Assembly: GCF_008831285.2 (NCBI RefSeq)
Contig: NC_045140.1
Coordinates: forward strand, 19,218,370-19,282,369
Length of the DNA stretch: 64,000 nucleotides
Origin: Nymphaea colorata
Taxonomy: Eukaryota > Streptophyta > Magnoliopsida > Nymphaeales > Nymphaeaceae
Direction of reading: 5' to 3'
The translations under genes were made by a program, and so were the position numbers. The notes below the pieces were generated by a model, which searched no databases, was not told where the DNA came from, and worked only from the letters and a program-made list of their open reading frames with translations. Within the stretch, counting starts at the first letter, position 1; every line of letters begins with the position of its first letter. Positions 51,301 through 62,654 of the stretch are shown here, piece by piece.

Positions 51301-54300
51301 GGCTTAGGCTTCTGGTTATTGACCAGAGGCATGGATATTAAGGTTAACTCGATAGTTGTTAGAAATTTATATTCACTTTGGCATTTTACATCTTCATTTA
51401 CATGGAAACATTATGTTATTTAAAGTTCTTATTTCAATGTGTGCAAAATTGCAAAGACATACATGCATGCTGACATCTGCTTACATGTAGGGCGCAGTAT
51501 GTGATAGTAACATCCATAAACAATTCTTGTGTCCCTTGGAGTGAATATCTGAATTTCCGTTCTCTGCTGTTCTGTAAATGCAGTAGATCACTTTTTATTG
51601 TCTGTTTTCATTTAATTTTTTATTTTGAAATTGGAAAATAGTGGCCAGTATTTGCTTTTAAATTTGATTATTTTCTTCTTTAAATTGTAAATCTAGACAA
51701 CTTATGAAATACAGAATGAGAAAAGCTCAGTGGTGCCAACTAAAATGAATTAAAGGTATTCAGTATGAAGAGTAAAGAAAAATGACGGAAATGCATGTAA
51801 TGGATGGAATCATTGTCCTCTATCGGTGTAATTTTTTTAATTATAAATTTCTCGTTGCATTTAAATTTTTGTCTGTTACGGTGTTACTTTTTGGACATTG
51901 GTACATCTTCCATTTATTTTTTAAATCTTTTAGTCAAGTTGAAACATATGTCCATAATACACTTCTGTAGGACAGGCAGCGGTTTCATCTACATCTCCCC
52001 CTGTGACGAATGGGACTGATCTCTCCAAGTCAACAGGTACTTGTCCAAAGATGTCTTGATTATCGTCTACATTTATGGTGTTTTTGAAGCTGGAGACTTG
52101 TAAAATTGAGAATTTCTTTGAATAAATTTAACCCAATTTTTGTACTGGAGAATGCTATTCAAATTCCAGCCTCATAAACAGCCAACGTGGAATGGACGTG
52201 TTGAGAAGATGAAATTTACCTTTGTTTTCTTGTCATCTGGTAATAGAAATCCATGAACTGGATGTCCTAAATGTTGCATTGCTGCAGTTGGTTTTTGCTA
52301 AATGAATAAATTCAAATAGCTAGTTATACAGTTTCCCTTACATAAGTTCTCATAAGGAAGTTGTTCCATCTGGAAACCTCTAATACAAATTCTGTTCAAT
52401 TTTCCTCAGTCCTTACTGGCAAACTTCTAGCTTCTAGCATAGCCATAGTACAGAGGGTGGTGAAGTTGCTGGAGCCTTATCTTACAGTTATCATCATAAT
52501 ATAATTAATGATTATCTTTCTGCATGTACTAAATTGTGTCTATTAGAAGTCAAACCTCTATCATGGATTTTCTTTTATGCAGTGGAACCACCTGCTGGTT
52601 GGCAGGAAATTTTGCAAGGGATTCGGAACATGAGAGCTTCTGAAGATGCTCCTGTAGACTTGGTTGGATGTGAGAAAGCTGGTAGATTTCTGCCAGAAAA
52701 GGTATTGTATGCATAACTGTTTCGCATAACTGAATGGTCCATTAATCTAGGATTGGGGTTTTCCCTGCATAAAATCTTGTTGAACTTTTTATTCATAGTT
52801 TGGTTAAGCCTGTGTTCAATTTTTTTTGTTTTTGGAATTTGTTGCATTTCATTTGAATGTTTTTCAGTCTTTTTTTTTTCTGAAAATCTTTAAGCTGTCA
52901 ACCATGAGGCTCAACTTGTGACAAGAACAAACAGAAGTATTTTCAGCTGCACTAGCACCACAATCTTGTTAGCTGTTTAACGTGATTTGTAAGGAAATAC
53001 AAGTGTTGATATCTTCTTGATGTTGGCAACTGTACTAAAGTGGAGTCCAGGCATACTTCAAATTTTTAATGCAGTATTTTGGCACATTGTCATAAAAATG
53101 GTGTCCTAAAAAAAGTTATTCCCTGTTAGACACTGAACTTTGGTCTCCAACTAATAATTTTTTGTTCATATGTCACTTTTTATCTGTTAGACAGTGCTGT
53201 GGCCTCTGTGCCTATCCATTAGTCATTTAAAGGAAATAAGTAACCAATCACTTCATTATTAAGAATGCCTCTCATCCTTTTTCAATATGATTACAACGGG
53301 ATGGTTTGCTGACCTTAAATAATTTTGCAGTGAGTATCTCCACCTTAGTATTTGCATTTTGTATGATTGTTGCTACATTTTCTGCCCAAAAAAAATATCA
53401 ATAATTTCCTGACCCGATTCAAGTTTCTCATGAATAGCTCATATTAAGGTCCTTGAATGGATGATAAGGTGTTATTGAAGTTGCCTGATAAACTAAAGAT
53501 TCAATTAACTGGCATTATTTGGATATTTATATACCAAAAATGGCAATTATAGCAGGCAATGACCTTTGGATAGAAATTGCACCAATCCTATATTTCATCG
53601 GTAGGGCATTTTATTCACTATTTCTTGCTCTATTCCTATCAGCAAAGGAGATTTGTGGTTCTCATTTCAGCTCTTTTATCAAGTCAAACCAAGGATGCTG
53701 TCACTGATGGCAAGTACCATTGTCCTACAAGAACTATGGATGTTAGATTCCTTTTGTTTATTTTTTCACTTGATAAGTAGTTCTGTTTACTTTGTGAATA
53801 TTCTAATACATGTATGCAATGAGGAGTGCAGGAGCCATTCAACGGCTTCATCAAAATGGTCTTTTGAGTGCTGATGCCATCACAAATGCAGATGAGTCAA
53901 TCCTTAGAAGCTTGATCTATCCAGTATGTCATTCCACATTTTAGCAATGAGCAAACTTGCATTTTTTGGAGCAAAGTCTGAAAATGCTGGATATAATGTC
54001 ATGGAATATTTGTGATTTTTTGATAGATTCTACATAATCAAAAGAGTATTTTTGTAACATTCTGAAATTGTTATTTCTTTATCTTCCCCAAGAAAGGTTT
54101 AGCGTGGGTTGGAATGACATAGCTCGATGATTAGGTTACTTCAATACAACCAGCGGTCTTGAAACAAATCCCATCTGGTGTAGGCGTCTAGCCCTATCTA
54201 GCTAGTTAGGAAAAGCTAAACGATATAGCACTCTTAGGTTGTGCTTCTCTGCGCCTGCTCAGTGTTGCAAGCACTGGAGCATCTTTTATTCTCCATTTTG

Positions 54301-55708
54301 TGTTACAATCAAGCGGATCTGTTAAAGCAACCTAAAGAACCAAAAAGGTGGTTTCTTCTTCAGCAATATTATTAGTATGGAATTTTGTCTGGGAAAGGAA
54401 TATATGAGTGAGTTTCCTCTTATCAGGTAGGATTTTATACAAGAAAGGCTGTTTACATGAAAAAAGTTTCTGAAATTTGCCTCTCAAAGTATGGAGGAGA
54501 CATTCCCAGTTCTTTAGAGGAGTTACTCTCACTTCCAGGAGTCGGCCCTAAGATGGCTCATTTGGTGAGTCATGTTTCTTTTTTTGCATTGTCGTTAGGT
54601 CAAAATCTCACAATACTTCTTCCATGTGGATAATTCCTTCGTGCTGTGCAGGTCATGACTGTGGCTTGGGATAATGTTCAAGGCATATGTGTAGACACGC
54701 ATGTTCATCGGATTTGCAATCGGTTAGGATGGGTATCAAAGCTAGGGTCAACACAGGTGTGACATTATAATTCTATATGGCTTATACATATCTAAAACAA
54801 GTTTCCAATTAAGATTTTGTTTGAAAGATCAACTATTCGCAATACATTATATTAGCCCTTTTTCTAAGTCCACGATTAAAATTCTCAGAAAAATATTACA
54901 AATTCAGTATGTTCCTTTTTCCTGTGCCTCTCTCGTTGTATGCAAAGTTTGGGTTTAACACTAGCAAAGCTTATATTTGATATATAATTTTTCTCGGTGT
55001 TACTGTGTGAGAATATATGTTTGCTTTTTAAACTGGTCCCTAAAGTTTTTTTTTTTTTATCAGAAAACGTCAACACCTGAAGAAACAAGAGTCTCATTGG
55101 AATATTGGCTTCCAAAGGAAGAGTGGGCTCCAATCAATCCGCTACTGGTTTGTACACCTCTTTTTGTGCATCGTATTGCTAGTTTGCTTTCTTCAAAGGT
55201 CATATTACAACAAGGGCTTACCTTAGTGCTGCTTTATAAGTGAACTGCTTCTTGAAACAATACAGGCTTTATGTGTTTCAATTTTTTTGACATACGAAGA
55301 TCACAAATTCATACAGGTGTTTATGATTTCTTTGACTAATGAACTTCCATGCAGATTCAAGAAATAGATTTGTTGAACATTTTTGTTCTTTCTTTGACCA
55401 TTCATATGGCTTCTGTATCGGTCTTATGTTGAGAATCAAATGATTAGGTTCAGACGAAGCCATTTCTCGTTTTGCATTTGTTAAGTGTTTCCTTAAAATC
55501 ATACGAGGACATACCTCGGTCATTTCTTTTCTATTTAGTTAACAATTCCCATCTGTTTCTGTAGGTTGGGTTTGGACAGACAGTATGCACCCCTCTTCGT
55601 CCAAAATGTGGCTCATGTCTTGTAAATCATATTTGCCCCTCTGCCTTCAAGGAAGCGGCTACCAGTCCAGCTTCTAAGGCCAAAAAGGCAAGTCCGAGGA
55701 AAAGATAG
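47849..55708 (+). CDS. NTH1: Endonuclease III homolog (NTH1), complete, 11 exons
   Basis: This is a bifunctional DNA glycosylase/AP lyase that removes oxidised pyrimidines in base-excision repair. Exons: 47849-48000, 48101-48200, 49523-49583, 51971-52036, 52583-52701, 53643-53709, 53832-53923, 54427-54564, 54652-54756, 55064-55147, 55565-55708. The phases add to 1128 nt, 375 aa, close to other plant NTH1 proteins. The N-terminus is Arg/Ser-rich and acid-poor, like an organelle transit peptide. The helix-hairpin-helix reads [11 protein letters not shown] with catalytic Lys near 261; the catalytic Asp is in VDTHVHR near 279. The [4Fe-4S] loop has Cys near 336, 343, 346 and 352 (C-x6-C-x2-C-x5-C). 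The exon 1/2 splice is the least certain. Intron 6 uses a GC donor. Unit 1 holds a truncated 5' copy. Confidence 0.95.
48354..48398. repeat. CT/CTCG microsatellite in NTH1 intron 2
   Basis: A run of ct units is followed by cgct units. The matching tract in unit 1 (about 37100-37130) is shorter, as expected for slippage after the duplication. Confidence 0.85.
53710..53831 (+). other. GC-AG intron in NTH1
   Basis: The only way to keep the conserved sequence TKDAV...AIQRLHQ in frame is a donor at gatg/gcaagt with the acceptor at tgcag/gagcc. GCAAGT is the usual sequence of plant GC-AG donors. Confidence 0.85.
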
Positions 55709-58311
55709 TGATGACATTTTGGTCAAAGCCTATGTTTCTTCTTTCTGTGATCATCAATTTTTGGAGGTAATCATCGTTCCATTAATCCAGCCATTTTAAT
55801 TTCGTATCACAATACCATCTATAACACATCCTTTCTGTGTACAGTTGCAGTAGACACAGTTTGTTCCTTAACAGGAGCCTGTAAAATTGTAAATCTTTCA
55901 ATCTTAATCAGATGAATAATTCTTTTACTGATTAAATTGAAACCTATCCTTTTTTTTCCCTTAGAAAAACTCAGTCCTGTTATTGTCTCTAGAGCTCTAT
56001 TCAGATAAACAACTCTTATTGTTTGCTGTTGCCCTTTGGGAATCCCTCATTTAGGGTCATCCATGTCTGGACGCTTTTTGCCTCCCCAAGATGGAAGGCC
56101 TGATGGATCTTTTGCTTGAGAGGAAGTTGAAATTTGTAATGGTGAAAATTAAAGCATCCTTGTTCAGCATATTTTCATATCTCAGCTAAATAGTGTAGCG
56201 TATTTTCCTATATTGACTGAAAAAATAAGGGATCATTGCCTACACGAAATAATTATGTTGATGCAAACAAGTTCGATGCAGTAAAACTAAATACATTGGA
56301 ACAGAATCAGAACTGGTAGAGTTGATGACCAACTTCCATACCAGATCTGACCCGTTTAAAACCTTAGCTAGAAATGCACGCAGGCACATGCGTCCCATGT
56401 TTTGGCTCATTTATTCACATGCACTGCTGTCATAACTACATTGTACATAAATGATTGTCTAGCTAGGAAGAGAAAATGGTTGTCAGTCATGTAAGGGTAG
56501 TCTGTTTTTATTAGGTTCGTAAGATTATTTTTAGATGACAATGAAAGACAAAAACTCATGTAATCTTGCCTTTTCATTCAGGTTATTCAGGGAGGCAAGA
56601 GTGTTCGGCAGCAGCATGAATAGCAAATTGATGAAGAATCTTTTTTGGGTATTTTGGTTAATTTTGGATCACAGATGATCTGCTTTTTTGTCATTGCAGC
56701 TACATAGGCTGTCCAGGAGCGATTTTGTCATATTTAGCCCCCCACTCTTTAACAGAAGCTGCTGGAGTAGCTGGAGATTAAAGAAGATGGAAAACCATCT
56801 TAGTATGCATTCTTAACTCTGTAGATTGCCCGTGTTGCTTTTTATATTATTCTGCTGTTTGTATTGAGATATTAGTGAAATCATGTCCTCCGCTGAAGGG
56901 CAATGGAGTAGACATGGATAGGTTCTGTGAGTCCTTCGGTTTGAACTCTCGGCTTGCTAATCAAGTAACTTGGCATCAGAAAGTTTACTTGTTGAAGTTG
57001 TCACAAAGCATATATTAGTTGCCAATGTTTTTTGGTATCGGATTGGTTTTGCTCACTGATACTGTGTATCAGCTGATGCCCATCTCATTCTAGCTATGCA
57101 TTATTGAATTTGAACGACCAGATCTAACTCATTGTAATCTTAGCCGGACATTTTGTAGGAAAATCACAGCTGGGTCCAACTAGAATAAGAGTAGAAACAA
57201 CATGTTTTTAGTTACTTGTTTAACAAAAAAACCTCCGGAATGCTAATCAGAAATTGTGTCTGTGCATGTATGAAAATAAGATAATTGTTTAAAAATAATT
57301 ACCATCATCATGACCAATAAGAATGCCAACTAGTTGCCTATGAAAAAGTGGGCAAATTAATTTGAGAGAGAAAATTACTAATAGGTAGTTTATTCGGGTA
57401 TAGTTGAATGTGATGTTTGAAAGTTTTGGAGTCCAACCATTGCATACAACACCCTAACCTTTTGTCATGTAATTCTCAAATGGTGGAATCAACAAAACAA
57501 ACCGATGTCGACTTTAGTTTTAGCAAGGTTAAATCGGCCCCAAGGACAAGTCTTCCCATCTCACACCGATTTTATTTTCTACTTAACATTCAAGTCACGA
57601 AGTGCGCAGCCCATGTTATTATGAATCTCATGACCAGAATTGCTAACTATGAAACTGGTTCGTTGAGATGTATTAATACAAGCCTAGTCGGCTTTAGAAG
57701 GTATGTTCTACATTTTATTGCATGCTCCCTTTGAACTCATTGAGGCAGTCAGTAGGATAGGACTCAATTAATGGATGAGGAGACCCAGGTAGTCATTGTG
57801 TTGGATAGGTATCGTCTGCCTAACTGCATCTTATCAATTCAGAGAGAGAGAGACCATTGAAAACATCCTTGTGCAAGTTTAAGAACGATGTGCAAATTTG
57901 GACCAATGTTTTCATTATTATAGTTCCCATCTAACAGATTTAAAATTTAGGATTTTTATTCGCATCGTCCAAATGTGCATGAAAGAATTAAACTTTTGAT
58001 GTGTAACCCTAGAGCCGATTGACTATAACTTCAAACCCACCAGATAATTGCATTTCATCGTAAAAATTCAAGAAAACGATTTTAGGATAAGAATAAAAGA
58101 ATTGGCAAATATCATATGTAGCCAAGGATTCGGATGCACCAAAATCTACACAACTCTTTGGGCACCCTTCCACCTGGCTCTTCATCTTCGAAGGTTTTTA
58201 TCTCTGCGTTAGGGAGGCCTCCCTTTCAGTCTGCCTCTCTGCTGGGACCTTCGCTCACCAGAGTTTTTTTATCTTTTTATTCCATTTGTGTTTAGTGCAG
58301 TTCTACTCCTG
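55709..58311. other. NTH1 3' UTR and sequence with no supported gene
   Basis: The first part presumably holds the NTH1 3' UTR and polyadenylation site. The 105-codon frame at 57417-57734 has no domain or splice signals. No repeats match elsewhere in the window. Confidence 0.45.
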
Positions 58312-58985
58312 TTAATGCTTAAAAATTTTATGCGAACGAGATGTAGACCAGAAAACCAACATGGTGGACATTCCGGCGGCCATCTCGGTCGCTAGACTTA
58401 CTCTACGAAGGCAAACTTGGGCAGAAGCGAACTGCTGTGAAAAGAAATCACAGATCACTCCTTCCATAGGTCCTTCGCTAATACCATCTATCGACGCACT
58501 CACTCATAAAAAAGAGCACAAAAACAAGAATGGGAAAGAAAGTAAGCGAATATGAAAAAATAGTATGCCAACACCCAAGCAATGACGAGATCAAAAGAAA
58601 AAATCCCAAAATACGAATCACCCTGATTAAAAAGAAACGAAGAACGGAGGACGACGCCCGTGATGCTCAGAGAATACGAACCAATGGACAACTCTTCTTG
58701 TTCTCATCCTGTGACCGCAAGGGGCCACAGTCGGTCGTACTAAGAGCAGTTTCTCATCACTGCATCTTGGGGAAGGAAGTTACGGGTAGTCGCCGTCGGA
58801 CTCTTCGCCGGATTCAAAAAAGTGGGCAGTCGCTTTCCCAGCACGCTTTGCCGGAAGGCGGCAGCAAATGGTGGTGCGGGTAGAGGACGTTCGCAGGAGG
58901 TAAGGAAAACGCGGGCTTCGAAGTATTTCTCTGTTGGGGTCTCTCTAACAAACCCTAAAAAGCCTCCGCTTCAGCCTATTTATAG
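58312..58985 (-). promoter_or_regulatory. Possible minus-strand promoter and transcribed start
   Basis: On the minus strand ctataaatagg (58975-58985) is a good TATA box. About 30 bp further on comes an aagcctccgc-type, C/T-rich leader complement (aaaccctaaa on plus). An open minus frame at 58312-58503 begins MSASIDGISEGPMEG and runs 63 codons. Neither the splice structure nor a family is clear, so the gene itself is not called. Confidence 0.3.
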
Positions 58986-61793
58986 AGCTACCGGGCGACG
59001 ACTCGATATCGTTCATGAGAACAGTAAAATGAAAAATCTTGGTGAAACCAGGGTTTACTCTAACCCAATAACATTTGAGTGTGTGTGTGTAAAACTAGTA
59101 GTACTGATATGGGCCTGGATCAACCTATTCGAACCGGATCGATGGCAAATCAAATCCATCTTCTGACAGGTTCAAGAATGCCAAATTTCGAATAGAAATA
59201 CTTTTCTAATATTTTAAGCATCTCCTAATTTTAAGTATTTTATTTTTTTTTTTTAAGAAAAATTTCTTTGCTATACCGGTTACATAAAAATAAAATGTAC
59301 TTCAATCTAATGAAAATTACAATAAATTCTCGTCAATGCAAATAGTAATAAGGTTTTAACAAAGTTTAAATGTTTTGATTCAATTACTTTTTAATCAACA
59401 TTCGCTTCATCGAACATGGGGCAATTCATCTTCATTTGAGTATTTATAGATTGTGTAGATTCATCACCTTATTCAGTTTCTTTATTAGTACCAGTACTCT
59501 CATTTTCTAAATTTTCTTCTTTTTTAGCTTTTTCTAAAAAAACAATAAAATTAGTGCATTTAGTAAATAATTAAAGATTGCATGCATTTATTTCAAGAAT
59601 TACAAATATGTTACTATATCTTGTCAATTTTCTTCCTTTTATTGCATTTAGTAAATACCTAAAAGATGACTACATTGTTTCAAGAATTACAAATATGTTA
59701 CTATATTCTTTTAGTTTTCATCCTTTTAATGCATTTAGTAAATAAATAAAAGATTACTTATATTTATTTCATGAATTACAAATATGTTACTATATCTTGT
59801 CTATTTTCATCCTTTTGGAAGATAAATTCTCTTTTGCCTTTTGTCGACTTTAGTGAACGTACAGGATGAATAATATTCAAATGAATGTTTTCATGGCACA
59901 AAGAATTATCAACACCCTCTCCTTCTTCTACGTCTTTCCTTCAAGTTCATATGGAACAGTACATGACATACACTAAAATGCTTAGTTTTTTTAGCTGAAT
60001 GCGTTGTTTTTATTTGTAACTAATAGATAATTTTGTCAAACTTGTTTAGATAAATCCTTGGTTTAACACATTGATATACAACAACAAGCAATTGTTGTCA
60101 AGTGCGATCAGGCAGTTATATAAAACATACAGAAACAACCCACTATGTGAATCTGCTACGAATTTAAGACGATGCTAGGCAATGGTTTCATTTAAATTGT
60201 GATGCTGTGTGAGCTTTGAATTTTAGACGATGAACCAACCCACTATCTGAATATCTTTCCTCACTCTTTTCCTTCTTTTTCTTCTTATTACGCTTTTTGT
60301 CGACGATGAAAAAATGTTCAGAATCAACGGTGATATGTTAATCCTACTTATTCTTCTCCGGATTGTCCATCGAAGAAGTTCCTACCAATGACTTTTTCCC
60401 TTCTGTGCTCAATCAAATTTGTTCCCAACCTGTTTGTGCTGATTACAAGGGAGAAAAGTTGAATCCGCTCGATGCACCTTTTTCCCTTCTATTTTTCTGA
60501 CAAATATGAAACAGTTACCTCATCTCTGATCTAAGGGACGAGGCGTTGACGATTCATTCTCAAGAAACAGAGATTCGCTGACAGTTCTTTCTTCAGAAAC
60601 AGAGATATGCAGAAGTGCAATTAGTGCTTCTATCACTCTTCAGCAATCATGGTAATTTGGTTCTACATATTTCACTGCTTCCTAGGGCGTCATGTTCAGA
60701 AATATCACCTTTACATTGATCTCTGCCCGTACTTTCAATTCAAAGCAAAGACGATGGTGTTGCCAAATGTTGGCTCTTGGCCAAGGTCCAATTTCTGCTG
60801 AAGATTTTAATGAAGCCTCAATCATGGGCGGGAGTTTAACTGAACAACATTGGGCTACCCAACAGATCAATTTGTAGTTTAGACCTTAAAATCTGCTTTA
60901 GATTTTGAAGTTCCTGCGTTAATGGAAAATCTTTTAGTTTCTAAATGCTCTTTCCATTATCATCAGATCAGGTTATTTGTTCTGGTCATTCCCATCAAGT
61001 GGTTGATGTCCTTCACCATAATGAATAGACATAACACCGAACTTACCCGCAAAGTGTTGAAACCATTTATTGTGATACAAACTGGTAAATATACTTTTCT
61101 ATAATAAATTGAATGCATTAAAAACATAAAAATAATAAAAAATTGAGAATAATTTTGTCATATTTGATAGGTTGGTAAAATTTTCACTCTAAATGCCTCT
61201 AAAAGCCTTTGAGGGGTGACGTAAGGGACATATAAATGATACATCTTCAATTTAGAGTGCTATTTTTTTAAAGCTGCAAACAATGACATATGCGACATTC
61301 AAATTGAATGGTATACGATAAAAACATAGTTTTAGTTTGATTTTTATGAGTGTTATTTTTTTGAAACGGCAAACAATAATATATGCAACGTTCAAATTGA
61401 ATGGTATATGGTAAAAACATTAGGTCTTAAGACAGTCCTAAAAAGTGGAGAATAGAGTAGCTTTCCTGCATAACACCTTATTGCCTTTAAAAATTTTAAG
61501 GTGATTTCATTTTCAGGTTTATATTTATTTATAATTTTTGGAAATGCTCATTTTTACGATTTTCTTCAAAAGAATTACATTTTTTTTACAAATATATTAT
61601 AGACCCGAAGCAATATTTTATTAAGAAAATAAAAAATTTCCCCAAAGGTTAATGGGCGACCAAACCCCCCCAAGTCGTTAATGGGCTATCCAATGTACGG
61701 GCGACCCCAACTCGTAGGCGGGAGTATGCCGGAGCTCGTTACGACGTTACGCATCATTCCCGTGATTTGACTGAGAGCTAGAGAGCCGGGGAG
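58986..61793. other. AT-rich intergenic region with short tandem repeats
   Basis: 59556-59817 holds three tandem copies of an 87-88-bp unit starting gcatttagtaaata. 61254-61330 and 61349-61420 are two copies of a unit of about 75 bp around gcaaacaat.a.atatgc, with caaattgaatggtata. 61660-61793 is more GC-rich and is the likely APH-1 promoter and 5' UTR. Confidence 0.6.
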
Positions 61794-61906
61794 ATGACGG
61801 TTTCTGCAGGTATAGGATACGCGTTGATCGCCCTGGGTCCGGCTCTATCTCTCTTCGTCAGTGTCGTCGCCTCCAAGCCCTTCTTGGTACTAACCGTCCT
61901 CTCCAG
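61794..61906 (+). CDS. APH1: APH-1 gamma-secretase subunit, exon 1 (gene leaves window)
   Basis: The ATG at 61794 opens [20 protein letters not shown], followed by [17 protein letters not shown]. This is the strongly conserved first transmembrane segment of plant APH-1. The exon ends ctctccag/gtgaac after 113 nt in phase 2. APH-1 is the multi-pass scaffold of the gamma-secretase (presenilin) complex in endomembranes, with seven transmembrane segments in the full protein. No second exon is seen before 64000, so intron 1 is longer than 2 kb. A decayed copy of an internal exon of this family lies at 3450-3572. Confidence 0.87.
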
Positions 61907-62571
61907 GTGAACACGAAGGAAGCCCTCTTTTTCTCTCAGCTTTCTCCATGCTGTCGTCTGCTTTGTACTAATTACATTGAGACCATGAAATCTACGCTTT
62001 TCGGGTTTCTGAAACAGGAAGGTATGATGTTTGAATCATTAGCTGCCAGAAGTAAGCAGTTGAAGAAGCGTGTAGAAATTCAACGAAACGGCATTTTCCT
62101 CTTGTCGGTTTATCTTTCACAATGTAGGATCATTTCTTTAGAATCCCGACCACCAAATACGATGTGGGTATTTCAATTAATTTGATACTGGCGAGTAGTT
62201 ACAAGTTATACGACCTAAACTAAGAAGAACTCATGCTTCGATTGCCTTTGCGAGGCACAATATTGTATGCAATGTTGTCATGTTGTTGTTACATATGGAT
62301 CTAATGAAAGTGAAGGATTTTGGCCTTTTAAGAAACTGGGCAAGTGTTTGCTGGGTTAGAGGGAATGGGGCATCTCAATAGAAATAAGGTGAGGCTGAAA
62401 TTTTCATTTAGAAAGCTTGGTGCCTGTATCTCACGCGAAATGGGAGAAAGTTTTTGTCATTTTCTTGATTTTTTCGATTTCGCATATTGTGGTGCCTGGG
62501 GCATCAAACATCTCGTCTCCGACAGTCTGAGAACGTGAAAGAACGCGTTCACCTTCTATTCAGAAAATTAT

Positions 62572-62654
<83 letters not shown>

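Larger units (their letters stand above)
42123..51475 (+). repeat. Tandem duplication, unit 2 (about 9.35 kb)
   Basis: This is the second copy of 31240-39960. It is continuous with the rest of NTH1 on its right, so it probably occupies the original locus. Three blocks are absent from unit 1: about 370 bp at 42715-43090, 180 bp at 47510-47690, and 240 bp at 49893-50135. Confidence 0.95.

Noticed and set aside
59556-59817. CRISPR array
   Set aside because: The three units are contiguous with no unique spacers, and this is plant nuclear DNA.
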